A DNA stretch of 64,000 nucleotides from Bordetella trematum (GTDB lineage: Bacteria; Pseudomonadota; Gammaproteobacteria; Burkholderiales; Burkholderiaceae_B). The DNA lies in contig NZ_FKBR01000045.1 of assembly GCF_900078335.1 (NCBI RefSeq), positions 62,001 through 126,000 of the forward strand, written 5' to 3'. Of the stretch, positions 50,398 through 59,336 are shown piece by piece (position 1 is the stretch's first letter; every line of letters begins with the position of its first letter). Under the pieces are notes generated by a model. That model worked only from the letters and a program-made list of their open reading frames with translations, did no database searches and was not told where the DNA came from. The position numbers and the translations under genes were made by a program.

Positions 50398-51651
50398 ATG
50401 CGGGTATGTGTGATCGGCGCCGGCGTGATTGGCACGACCACGGCGTATTTTCTGGCGCGCGAGGGGCATGAGGTGGTGCTGGTGGACAGCCAGCCGGGCC
50501 CCGGCGAGGTGTCCAGCTATGCCAACGGCGGACAATTGAGTTACAGCTATGTGGCCCCTCTGGCCGGTCCTGGCGTATTGCCCAGTGTGCCGGGCTGGCT
50601 GCTGCGGGCCGATTCGCCCCTGCGCTTCCGGCCCCGGATGGATCCGCATCAGTGGCTGTGGTGCCTGCAGTTCGCACTGGCTTGCCGCGCCGATGTGGCG
50701 CGCCGCTCCACGGCGCAACTGCAAACCCTTTCCTACCTGAGCCGGGACGTGCTCAATGCCCTGCTCGAAGAAACGCCGCTGGAGTTCGGCCATCTGCGCA
50801 ATGGCAAGTTGATTGCCTATCGCAGCGCCGAATTGCTGGACAAGGCGCGTCGTCTGGCCGCCTATCAGGCCAGCCTGGGCGCGGCCGAGCAACGCGTGCT
50901 CGGCGCGGCCGAGACGCTGGCGCTGGAGCCCGCGCTGGCCGGCATGGGTTCCGCGCTGGCCGGCGCCGTCTATACCCCCAGCGAGGAGGCGGGAGATTGC
51001 CACCAGTTCACGGTGGCGCTGTTCGAACGCCTGAAGTCGCTGGGCAATGTCGAATGCCATATGGGCTGCCGGGTGACCGGGCTGTGGCGCGAGGGACGCC
51101 GCGTGGTGGCCGTGCGCACCGCCCAGGGCGATATCGGCGCCGACGCGGTCGTGCTGGCTACCGGGGTCGGCACCCGTGAACTCATCCGGCCTCTGGGCCA
51201 GGATGTGCCGTTGTATCCGCTCAAGGGATACAGCCTCACGGTGCCGCTGCGGGCCGAGGACGAGTCGGTGGCGCCAGCCATCAGCGTGACCGACTACGAG
51301 CGCCGCATTGTGTATGCCCGCATCGGGCAGACGCTGCGCATCGCGGCCATGGTGGATATCGGCAGCCCGGGCGCGAGCATCGATGACAAACGCGTGGCTC
51401 TGCTCAAGCAGCAGGTGGCTGAGGCCTTCCCGGGGCTGGACCTGAGCCGGGCGCAGGCCTGGGCAGGCTTGCGTCCGGCCACGCCGACCGGCAAGCCTTT
51501 GATCGGGCGCGCGCGGGTGGCGGACAACCTCTGGCTCAATATCGGCCAGGGTGCGCTGGGTTTCACGCTGGCCTGCGGCAGCGCGACGCTGCTGAGCGCC
51601 CTCATGCAGGGCATCACGCCGCCGATCGACGCCCAGCCTTTCCAGCCCTGA
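50398..51651 (+). CDS. dadA: D-amino-acid dehydrogenase
   Basis: The 417-residue flavoprotein begins with the dinucleotide fold RVCVIGAGVIGTTTAYFLAR and has the family segment SYANGGQLSYSYVAPLAGPG. Near the C-terminus ARVADNLWLNIGQGALGFTL closes the FAD site. It oxidises D-amino acids, mainly D-alanine, to keto acids, passing electrons to the respiratory chain. ATG 50398 matches the family start and follows AAGG; the frame opens at 50335 inside the leader without support. No alanine racemase is beside it, unlike many dadAX operons. Confidence 0.93.
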   Translation: MRVCVIGAGVIGTTTAYFLAREGHEVVLVDSQPGPGEVSSYANGGQLSYSYVAPLAGPGVLPSVPGWLLRADSPLRFRPRMDPHQWLWCLQFALACRADVARRSTAQLQTLSYLSRDVLNALLEETPLEFGHLRNGKLIAYRSAELLDKARRLAAYQASLGAAEQRVLGAAETLALEPALAGMGSALAGAVYTPSEEAGDCHQFTVALFERLKSLGNVECHMGCRVTGLWREGRRVVAVRTAQGDIGADAVVLATGVGTRELIRPLGQDVPLYPLKGYSLTVPLRAEDESVAPAISVTDYERRIVYARIGQTLRIAAMVDIGSPGASIDDKRVALLKQQVAEAFPGLDLSRAQAWAGLRPATPTGKPLIGRARVADNLWLNIGQGALGFTLACGSATLLSALMQGITPPIDAQPFQP

Positions 51652-51714
51652 ACCGGCGGGCCGTGCCGCAGGATCCGAACCGCCTCGCGGGTGAGTTCAG
51701 CCAGGGACGGTTTT

Positions 51715-54700
51715 TCAATGGAAGTCGCGGCTGCGGGCGGCCAGCGCCTGGCCGTCGAGACGACGCAGCAAGGGCGTGAGATCGACCAGACGCTGCGCCA
51801 CCAGGTTGCAGATGCCGTCCTGCTTCTGCCAGCGCCCATAGACGCCCAGCAGGACGGCGGCCAACAGTTCGCGCCGCTGGCGTTCCATCAGCTCAACATG
51901 CACGACCACGTTGATCGGTCCGGTTTCATCCTCCAGGGTGACGAAGATGGTGCCCTTGGCCGTTTGCGGGCGCTGGCGCACCGTGACGATGCCGCAGGCG
52001 CGCGCCAGACGGCGGTCGGGATAGCCGCGCAGCGTGCTGGCCGTCTCGAAGCGGCGGCCCTGGAGTTCCTCGCGCAGCAGCGCCAGGGGGTGGCGCCCCA
52101 GGGTCAGCCCGGTGCTGGCGTAATCGGCCACGATGCTCTGGCCCTCGCTGAGGGCGGGCAGCGCGGGGGCGGCGCCTTCCAGGATAGGGGCGTCGCGCAG
52201 CAGATCGCGTGCGGCCACGCCGCCGGCAGCCTGCCAGCGCGCCTGTCGGCGGTGACCGGCCAGTGCGCGCAGCGCGTCGGCGTCGGCCAGGGCATCGAGC
52301 TCGTGGCGGTCCAGGCGGGCGCGTCGTGCCAGATCGGCCACGTCGCGCAAGGGCGCCTGGGCGCGCACGGCCTCGATGCGCTGCGCGCTGGCCTGCTTGA
52401 GGCCCTTGATCTGGTTCAGGCCCAGGCGCACGGCCGGACGCGTGGCGCCCGGCATGGCGGCGAGCGTCGCTTCCCACTGGCTGTGCTCGATGTCGACCGG
52501 CAATACCGTCACGCCGTGGCGGCGGGCATCCTGCAGCAGTTGCGCCGGGGCGTAGAAACCCATGGGCTGCGAGTTCAGCAGTGCGGCCAGGAAGGCCTCG
52601 GGTTCGTGGCACTTGAGCCAGGCGCTGGCATAGGCCAGCTGGGCGAAGCTGGCGGCGTGGCTTTCAGGAAAACCGTATTCGCCGAACCCCTCGATCTGCC
52701 GGAACAGGGCTTCGCCGAACTCCAGCGTATAACCGTGTGACAGCAGGCCGGCGATGAGCTCGCCACGGAATTTGTCCACGCCGCCCTTGCGGCGCCAGGC
52801 GGCCATCGAGCGGCGCAGCGCATCGGCCTGGTCGGCCGAGAAGCCGGCCGCGTCCATGGCAATCTGCATCACCTGCTCCTGGAAGATGGGCACGCCGAGG
52901 GTGCGCTCCAGGACTTTCTTGATGGCCGGCCCGGGATAGCTGACCGGCTCTTTTTTCTGACGCCGGCGCAGATAGGGGTGCACCATGCCACCCTGGATGG
53001 GGCCGGGCCGCACGATGGCGACCTGCACCACCAGGTCGTAGTATTCGCGCGGCTGCAGCCGGGGCAGCATGCTCATCTGGGCGCGCGACTCGATCTGGAA
53101 TACGCCGATGGTGTCTGCCTGGCAGATCATGTCGTAGGTGGGGGAGTCGTCATGGGGTATCTGGTGCAGCGCCAGGGGCTGGCCCCGGCGCAGACTCACC
53201 AGCGCCAGCGCGCGGCGCAGCATCGACAGCATGCCCAGCGCCAGGATGTCGACCTTGAGCAGCTTGAGCGCATCCAGGTCGTCCTTGTCCCATTGCACCA
53301 CGCTGCGTTGCGGCATGGCGGCGTTCTCGATCGGCACCAGGCGCGAGAGTTTGCCGCGCGAGATGACGAATCCTCCCGGATGCTGCGACAGATGGCGTGG
53401 AAAGCCGATCAGGGTTTCGGCCAGGGCGGCCCATTGGCGCGCCACCCGCGAATCGGGATCCAGGCCGCATTCTCCGAGGGTGCGCAGCATGGCCTTCTTG
53501 CCATCCCACCATTGATGGGCGCGCGCCACGCTGTCGATGATGGCCGGATCCAGCCCGAGCGCGCGCCCGGTATCGCGCAGCACGCTGCGGGGCCGGTAGG
53601 TGATGACCACGGCAGCCAGTGCCGCTCGCGGACGGCCGTACTTGCGGTAGATGTACTGGATGATCTCTTCGCGCCGCTGGTGCTCGAAATCGACGTCGAT
53701 GTCGGGCGGTTCATTGCGTGCCTTGCTGATGAAGCGGGCAAAGAGCGCCGTGCCCTTGCTGGGGTCGACGGCTGTGATCCCCAGGCAGTAGCAGACCGCC
53801 GAGTTGGCGGCCGAGCCTCGTCCCTGGCACAGGATGCCGCGCCGGCGCGCCTCGCTGACGATGTCGTGGACAGTAAGAAAATAGGCTTCGTAGCGCAGTT
53901 CGGCGATCAGCGAGAGCTCCGTGTCGATGGCCTGGCGCACGCTTTGCGGCACGCCTTCGGGATAGCGCGAGGCCGCGCCCTGCAGGGTGGCCTGGCGCAG
54001 GTAAGTGGCCGGCGTCATGCCGGGCGGCACGATCTCGTCGGGATATTCGTAGCGGATCTCGTCCAGGGAAAAGCGGCAGCGCCGGGCTATCGCCAGGGTT
54101 TCGGCCAGCGCCTGGGGCGGATACAGGCGGGCCAGGCGCAGTCGCGAGCGCAGATGGCGCTCGGCATTGGCCGAGAGGTCATAGCCGCATTGCGCCACGC
54201 TGCGTCCGCTGCGGATGGCGGCCAGGGTGTCGTGCACCGGTTTGCGCGAGCGCACGTGCATTTGCACCTGGCCCAGGGCCGTGACAGGCAGGCCGGCCGA
54301 CTGGGCGGCGGTCTGCACGGCGTGGCGGTGCAGGTCGTCGCGGGGGCCGTGCAGCAGCGCCAGCCCCACCCAGGCGCGTTCGCCGAAGCAGCGCGCCAGC
54401 CAATGGGCCTGGGCCGTCATGACGGCGGGAGCCAGCCCGTGAGCCGGCGCGAGGATGGCAAGGCAGCCGGGCAGGCCTTGCAGGGCGGCCGTCTCCGGGG
54501 TGACCAGATCCGCCGGGGACAAACGGTACTGGCCTTTCTCGGCGCGTCCGCGTCCCAGGGTGATGAGCTCGGCCAGATTGCCATAGCCTTCGCGATCCTG
54601 GGCCAGCAGCACCAGTTCGATGGGGGCATCGCCGCCGTTGTCCAGCGACACGCGGCTGCCGATGAGCAACTGCAGGCCGGGGTGCTCGCGTGCCTGGACG

Positions 54701-54876
54701 TGGGCGCGCACCACGCCGGCCAGCGAACACTCATCGGTCAGGGCGAGTGCGGCGTAACCCAGTTCGGCGGCCCGTTCGACCAGCTCTTCTGGGTGCGAGG
54801 CGCCGGTCAGGAAGCTGAAGTTGGATTGGCAGTCCAGTTCGGCGTAGGCGGGCAGCAAGGCGCTATCGGCAAGCAT
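51715..54876 (-). CDS. dnaE2: Error-prone DNA polymerase DnaE2
   Basis: The 1053-residue protein has an N-terminal PHP domain (AELDCQSNFSFLTGASHPEE), the C-family polymerase palm with the acidic pair region DIDVDFEHQRREEI, and a fingers segment (IDSVARAHQWWDGKKAMLRT). The OB domain is near the C-terminus (KGTIFVTLEDETGPINVVVH). It carries out mutagenic bypass with ImuB. A frame open to 55767 is an artefact of the overlapping imuB sequence. ATG 54876 is 5 bases after the imuB stop. Last gene of the imuA-imuB-dnaE2 operon. Confidence 0.93.
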   Translation of the reverse strand: MLADSALLPAYAELDCQSNFSFLTGASHPEELVERAAELGYAALALTDECSLAGVVRAHVQAREHPGLQLLIGSRVSLDNGGDAPIELVLLAQDREGYGNLAELITLGRGRAEKGQYRLSPADLVTPETAALQGLPGCLAILAPAHGLAPAVMTAQAHWLARCFGERAWVGLALLHGPRDDLHRHAVQTAAQSAGLPVTALGQVQMHVRSRKPVHDTLAAIRSGRSVAQCGYDLSANAERHLRSRLRLARLYPPQALAETLAIARRCRFSLDEIRYEYPDEIVPPGMTPATYLRQATLQGAASRYPEGVPQSVRQAIDTELSLIAELRYEAYFLTVHDIVSEARRRGILCQGRGSAANSAVCYCLGITAVDPSKGTALFARFISKARNEPPDIDVDFEHQRREEIIQYIYRKYGRPRAALAAVVITYRPRSVLRDTGRALGLDPAIIDSVARAHQWWDGKKAMLRTLGECGLDPDSRVARQWAALAETLIGFPRHLSQHPGGFVISRGKLSRLVPIENAAMPQRSVVQWDKDDLDALKLLKVDILALGMLSMLRRALALVSLRRGQPLALHQIPHDDSPTYDMICQADTIGVFQIESRAQMSMLPRLQPREYYDLVVQVAIVRPGPIQGGMVHPYLRRRQKKEPVSYPGPAIKKVLERTLGVPIFQEQVMQIAMDAAGFSADQADALRRSMAAWRRKGGVDKFRGELIAGLLSHGYTLEFGEALFRQIEGFGEYGFPESHAASFAQLAYASAWLKCHEPEAFLAALLNSQPMGFYAPAQLLQDARRHGVTVLPVDIEHSQWEATLAAMPGATRPAVRLGLNQIKGLKQASAQRIEAVRAQAPLRDVADLARRARLDRHELDALADADALRALAGHRRQARWQAAGGVAARDLLRDAPILEGAAPALPALSEGQSIVADYASTGLTLGRHPLALLREELQGRRFETASTLRGYPDRRLARACGIVTVRQRPQTAKGTIFVTLEDETGPINVVVHVELMERQRRELLAAVLLGVYGRWQKQDGICNLVAQRLVDLTPLLRRLDGQALAARSRDFH

Positions 54877-54881
54877 GGCGG

Positions 54882-56336
54882 CTATCCGTAGAGACCGTGG
54901 AGAAACCAGCGCTGCCCGCGCTCGCGATAGAGCCAGTAACGGGCCCCGGCCTGGTCTTCGGCGACGAAGTAGTCGCGTTGGGCGGGGGTGTCGTCCCACC
55001 AGCCGCTCTCGATGCGCTCCGGGCCGCGCAGCAGCCGCAGGGGCTGGCCTTGATAGACCGGTCGGTGGTTTTGTTCCGGCAGCGCACGTGCCGGCTCCAG
55101 CAGCCAGAAGGGGCGCTCCAGGACAGGCCCCGCAGGGCAATGGCGTGGCGCGGGCTGGTGGACGGGCTGCCACTGGTTGGCCTGCTCCGGCCGGTGGTCG
55201 GCGCAGGCGGCGGCATGACGTACGGCCTGCGGCCCCAGGCGTGCGGCCAGCAGATCGAGCAAGCGGGCGTGGTCGGCGGCCTGGCTGGCCGGGTCGGGAA
55301 ACAGCGTCTGGCTGGCGCTGTCGGCCTGCTGGGTCTGATCGGCGCTCAGCGCCATGGCGATCACCGGCTCGGGCAGTTCCAGGCGCTCCAGGCGCTCGCG
55401 CAGCAAGACCTCCAGATGGCGGCTGTGCCAGGCCGGTTCGGCCATGGTCACAGTCAGGCACGAGGGTGGGCGGGCACGGCGGCCGCGTTCGTGTTCGAGC
55501 CGCAGGGTAATGCTGCGTACCGCGAGCCGCCCGCCGTGCAGCCAGCCGCTGAGTTGCTCGGTCAGGCGGGCGGCTGCGCCCAGCAGGGCCTGGGCGTGTT
55601 CGGCGTAATCGGCCAGTTCGAGCCGGGCCTCGAAACGCGGCGCTGCGATGAACCAGGCGTGGGCTTCGGCCGTCTGGCCATAGGCGCGGTCCAGCGCCAT
55701 GAGCAGATCGGGGCTGGCACGGCGTTGCAGGCCGGCGCGCGGCAGGGCGCGCAACTGGGCCAGGCATTCACAGCCCAGGCCCTCTAGCCAGGCGGCCTGG
55801 GCCTGGGCTTCGGGCAGCAACCCGACCGGCAGGGCGTCGAGGCGTCGCGCCAGACTGGACAGCCGTAGCGCGGCTGGCGCCGCGCCGCGTGCCAGCAGCC
55901 AGGCGCCCTGGGCCGTCGGGGCCATGCCCAGCCGGCCATGCAGGCAGAGCGTCGCGAGTGTGGCCCGCACGCGCCGCGCCAGCGCGCGCGGGCCGCCGAA
56001 CAGGCGCAGGCTGGCTCCGACGTCCAGCAGGAGCGCGTCGGGTTCGCGCAGGGCCAGCTGCGGGGTGTACTGCAACAGCGCCAGTGCGGCTTCCTGCAGG
56101 CGCAGGATTTCCGCCGCGCGATCGCGGGCGAACAGTTCGGCCTGTGGCGCCAGCGCCTGTGCGCTGGCGCGCCGTTGGCCCGGGCGCAGACCGGCCTGTC
56201 GGGCGGCTGGCGACAGGGCGATGAGGCGTTCGTGCTCGACGACGGCGCAACAGCGCCCGGTGTCGGCCCAGCCGGCCAACACGCTATCGAGCGGCAACTG
56301 ATGCAGGAACAGGGCGATCCAGAGGCGCATGGACAT
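54882..56336 (-). CDS. imuB: ImuB, inactive Y-family polymerase
   Basis: The 484-residue protein resembles a Y-family polymerase, but its first motif is RLWIALFLHQLPLDSV, without the metal-binding Asp of dinB. It is non-catalytic and serves as a scaffold linking ImuA, DnaE2 and the beta clamp. The C-terminus (about 350-484) is specific to ImuB. ATG 56336 or 56330 are both possible; a TTG at 56345 has no support. It overlaps the 3' end of imuA by about 50 bases and precedes dnaE2 by 5 bases. Confidence 0.88.
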   Translation of the reverse strand: MSMRLWIALFLHQLPLDSVLAGWADTGRCCAVVEHERLIALSPAARQAGLRPGQRRASAQALAPQAELFARDRAAEILRLQEAALALLQYTPQLALREPDALLLDVGASLRLFGGPRALARRVRATLATLCLHGRLGMAPTAQGAWLLARGAAPAALRLSSLARRLDALPVGLLPEAQAQAAWLEGLGCECLAQLRALPRAGLQRRASPDLLMALDRAYGQTAEAHAWFIAAPRFEARLELADYAEHAQALLGAAARLTEQLSGWLHGGRLAVRSITLRLEHERGRRARPPSCLTVTMAEPAWHSRHLEVLLRERLERLELPEPVIAMALSADQTQQADSASQTLFPDPASQAADHARLLDLLAARLGPQAVRHAAACADHRPEQANQWQPVHQPAPRHCPAGPVLERPFWLLEPARALPEQNHRPVYQGQPLRLLRGPERIESGWWDDTPAQRDYFVAEDQAGARYWLYRERGQRWFLHGLYG

Positions 56337-56973
56337 ACGGCGCAATGGGGGCGAGCGGGGCTGGCGCAGCGGGCAGGGGAACGAACAGGGGGGCCGCGCA
56401 GGCCGGGCCGCGCCGCTTGAGGATATGGATGGCGAGCCCCCCCGGCGCGGGCGTCAGCGCCAGACGGAGCGGCGCGGGCGAGGCGGCCCGGGCGGCCTGT
56501 GCGGGCCGCAGCACGAAAAACAGCGTATCGCTGGCCTGGGCCGCGAGATGCAGGCGGCGCAGAATTTCCGGGCGCGCCTGGGGCAGCCAGCACAACAGCG
56601 CCGCGCAACTGGCATGGCGCAGGATCTGTTCGGCGGCCCAAGGGGCATCGGTGGCCTTGGGCGGAGCGATCCAAAGCAGCCGCTCGGGCGCCAGCCGGGC
56701 CTGGCGCCACGCGGCGATGTGGGGGGTAAGGGGAGGGTGAACCAGGGCAATCGGGCGCGTGTCGGGGGCATCGGCCAGGGCCGGGGCCAGCAGTGTCAGT
56801 TCGCCGCTGCCGGCATGCGGCAGCAGCAGCTCGGTCAGCCCGCCGATGGGCCATCCGCCATCGGGCAACTGGCGTGCCAGCGCATCGTGGCCGGTGGGGA
56901 GCACGCGCGCGCTGCCCCGGGCCAGCTGGGTGGCGCGCCAGAGTGCGGGGTGGATCTGTTCGGGCAAAGGCAT
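56284..56973 (-). CDS. imuA: ImuA, SOS mutasome factor (SulA/RecA-like)
   Basis: The 229-residue protein starts MPLPEQIHPALWRATQLARG and follows the ImuA/SulA-RecA-like pattern (LPDGGWPIGGLTELLLPHAG, then GLAIHILKRRGPACAAPLF). ImuA cooperates with ImuB and DnaE2 in SOS mutagenesis. ATG 56973 lies 17 bases from a perfect LexA box. It overlaps imuB by about 50 bases. First gene of the three-gene operon. Confidence 0.9.
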   Translation of the reverse strand: MPLPEQIHPALWRATQLARGSARVLPTGHDALARQLPDGGWPIGGLTELLLPHAGSGELTLLAPALADAPDTRPIALVHPPLTPHIAAWRQARLAPERLLWIAPPKATDAPWAAEQILRHASCAALLCWLPQARPEILRRLHLAAQASDTLFFVLRPAQAARAASPAPLRLALTPAPGGLAIHILKRRGPACAAPLFVPLPAAPAPLAPIAPYVHAPLDRPVPASVAAR

Positions 56974-56990
56974 GCCGGGGATAAATAAGA

Positions 56991-57006
56991 CTGTATAAAT
57001 ATACAG
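56991..57006. promoter_or_regulatory. Perfect LexA (SOS) box upstream of imuA
   Basis: CTGTATAAATATACAG matches the CTGT-N8-ACAG LexA consensus exactly. It controls the imuA-imuB-dnaE2 operon; the divergent esterase gene, 157 bases away, may or may not be affected. Confidence 0.92.
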
Positions 57007-57162
57007 TATACGCGTACGGCGCCAGCCGCGTCATGGGAGCGGTTCATCAAGATGGGCGCAGTGCTGGAAGGCGCCGCTGCGGGCCGGCATGCGGGCGGCG
57101 GGCGTGAACGATAGAATGACGGCATCAGGCCGGAGCTCGCCGGCATCTTGGATTCACGCCCT

Positions 57163-57873
57163 ATGAATGCACCCCTCATGACCGTCATCGAACTTTTGCC
57201 CGAGCCGCAGGTCAAGCCGCGGCAACTGTTCATCCTGTTGCACGATGCCGCCGGTGGGCCCGCCGATATGGAGGCGCTGGCCCAGGCCATCCGCCAGGCC
57301 TTTCCCGCCGCCGCCGTGCTGATTCCGGCCGCGCCGCAGCCTTCCGAAGGCGCCAGCGCGACCCGCAATTGGTTCCTGACCGAAGGCTTGAGCGAGGACA
57401 GGCGGATTGCCCGGGTGGCCGAGGCGATGCCGCAGTTGCTTGCTTATATCCAGGCGCGTCAGCATGACCTGGGGTTGCTGCCGCCGGATACCGCGCTGGC
57501 CGGCTTCGGGCAGGGCGCCATCATGGCCTTGGAAGCCGTTCAGGCCCACGACGGGCTGGCCGGCCGGGTGCTGGCCTTTTCCGGCCGCTATGCGCAGGCG
57601 CCCAAGGTGCCCCCGCTGTATTCCACCATTCACCTGCTGCATGGCGAAGACGATGCGATCGTGCCGGTCGCCCAGGCCAAGGCCGGCTACGCCCGCCTGG
57701 CCGAACTGCAGGGAGATGCCACCATCGACATCGCCAGCACGGTAGGGCATGAGCTGCACCCGGCCCTGGTGCGCGTTGCGTTGCAGCGGCTCCAATCCCA
57801 TGTGCCCAAGCGCGCCTGGGAAGAGGCCATGCGCCAGGCGCAGGCGCAGCAGGGTACGCCCACCACGCACTGA
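57163..57873 (+). CDS. YpfH-like alpha/beta-hydrolase fold protein lacking the nucleophile Ser
   Basis: The 236-residue protein fits the YpfH/dienelactone-hydrolase-like esterase pattern: QLFILLHDAAGGPADM near residue 21, AVLIPAAPQPSEG, and HGEDDAIVPV plus GHELHPAL carrying the acid and His. At the nucleophile elbow it reads GFGQGA (114-119) where the family has GFSQGA, so the Ser is replaced by Gly116. Unless another residue acts, it should not hydrolyse esters. ATG 57163 was chosen over a TTG at 57148. Confidence 0.82.
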   Translation: MNAPLMTVIELLPEPQVKPRQLFILLHDAAGGPADMEALAQAIRQAFPAAAVLIPAAPQPSEGASATRNWFLTEGLSEDRRIARVAEAMPQLLAYIQARQHDLGLLPPDTALAGFGQGAIMALEAVQAHDGLAGRVLAFSGRYAQAPKVPPLYSTIHLLHGEDDAIVPVAQAKAGYARLAELQGDATIDIASTVGHELHPALVRVALQRLQSHVPKRAWEEAMRQAQAQQGTPTTH

Positions 57874-57882
57874 ACCGGCGGT

Positions 57883-59319
57883 TCAGGGAGCGGGCGTGTC
57901 GGCCTGCCAGCCGCCGCCCAGCGCCAGAAAGAGCGCGATCTGGTCGCGCGCCAGGCTGGCCTGGGAGGCCGCCAGCGCGCTGGCCGTCTCGGCCTGAGTC
58001 CGTTCGGCATCCAGCACGCCCAGATAATCGCTTTTACCGAGACGGAACAGTTCGCGCGCCTGCCTGGCCGCTTGCGCGCTGTGGGTCTGCGCGGCCAGCA
58101 AGGCCTGGTGGCGGTCCAGCTGGCGCGCATAGGTGACCAGGGCGCTCTCGGTTTCTCGCAGGGCATTGAGCACCACGCCGTCGAAATGTGCGGCCGCCTG
58201 CTGGCTGGCGGCTTCGGCCTGCGCGATCCTGGCCTGGGCGATGCCGGTGTTGGGCAGGGTCCAGTGGATCAGCGGCCCCAGGCTCCAGGCCAGGGTGCCG
58301 GATTGGCCCAGCATAGAGGCAGGCCCAGCCGAAGCTGCCGACAGGCCCAGCGTGATCCGGGGGTAGAGATCGCCCGTGGCGACGCCGATACGGGCGCTGG
58401 CGGCCGCCAGTTCCCGTTCGGCCTGGCGGATGTCGGGACGGCGGCGCAGGAGTGCGGCGCCGTCGCCGACCGGGATGGTCTGCGTCAGCCGGGGCGGCTG
58501 CGCGCATTGCAGCAGAGCCGGCGGCAATTCGGCGGGCGCGCGGCCGGTCAAGGCCGCCAGGCGGTAGAAGGCGGTGCGCCGCTGGGCCTCGAAGGGCGGT
58601 AGCGCCGCCTGCAATTGTTGCAGCTGGGTCTGCGCGCGTTCGACATCCAGCGCTGTGCCGCGCCCGGCGCGCTGCAACTGCCGCACCGCCTTGAGCGAGG
58701 CCTGCTGCCATTGCACCGATTGGCGTGCCGAAGCCCACTGCATGCCGGCGGCGCACAGGTCGGCATAGGCACGCGCCGTTTCGGCCGCGACGGTCACGCG
58801 GGCGGCATCGTAGGTCGCCTGGGCTGCCTGCGCATCGCCCTGGGCGGCTTCGACGGCGCGCCGGATCTGGCCGAACAGATCCACCTGATAGGAAACGCTC
58901 ACGCCACCCGAATAGTGCGCCCGGTCGGCCGGCTGCTGCCCGGGTTGGCCGGCCTGGATGCCGGACTCGTGCCCCAGCGAAGGCTGGGCCTGAACGGACA
59001 CGCCGGGCCGGCCCGCGCCTTGCGCGGCCTGCACGCCGGCTTGCGCGCGCGCCAGATTGGCGGCCGCCTGGCGCAGATCGGTGTTGGCCTGCAGGGCGTC
59101 CTGGATCAGGCGGTCGAGGCTGGGGTCGTCATACAGGCGCCACCAGTGCGGCGGCAGGGCCTGCTGCCCGTAAGGACCCTGGCGGGCTTCGGTAAAGGAG
59201 GCTTGGGCGGCGGGCCGCCCGGCCGCGGCATCGGCCGGGACGTGATAGTCCGGGCCGACCGTGGCGCAGCCCGCCAGCAGCAAGACGGCAAGGAGGCAGG
59301 AAGGGTTGCGTGTGGGCAT
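57883..59319 (-). CDS. Outer-membrane efflux factor (NodT/OprM type lipoprotein)
   Basis: The 478-residue protein has a lipobox (LLLAGCATVGPDYHVPADAA), the two repeats of the TolC fold (ALQANTDLRQAAANLARAQA and its counterpart near 270), and the family's periplasmic helices. It forms the outer-membrane channel of the five-gene efflux operon. ATG 59319 starts the lipoprotein signal; the frame runs to 59466 inside the HlyD gene and is rejected. It follows the HlyD-type gene by 17 bases. Confidence 0.9.
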   Translation of the reverse strand: MPTRNPSCLLAVLLLAGCATVGPDYHVPADAAAGRPAAQASFTEARQGPYGQQALPPHWWRLYDDPSLDRLIQDALQANTDLRQAAANLARAQAGVQAAQGAGRPGVSVQAQPSLGHESGIQAGQPGQQPADRAHYSGGVSVSYQVDLFGQIRRAVEAAQGDAQAAQATYDAARVTVAAETARAYADLCAAGMQWASARQSVQWQQASLKAVRQLQRAGRGTALDVERAQTQLQQLQAALPPFEAQRRTAFYRLAALTGRAPAELPPALLQCAQPPRLTQTIPVGDGAALLRRRPDIRQAERELAAASARIGVATGDLYPRITLGLSAASAGPASMLGQSGTLAWSLGPLIHWTLPNTGIAQARIAQAEAASQQAAAHFDGVVLNALRETESALVTYARQLDRHQALLAAQTHSAQAARQARELFRLGKSDYLGVLDAERTQAETASALAASQASLARDQIALFLALGGGWQADTPAP

Positions 59320-59336
59320 GATGATGGCCTGCGCGA

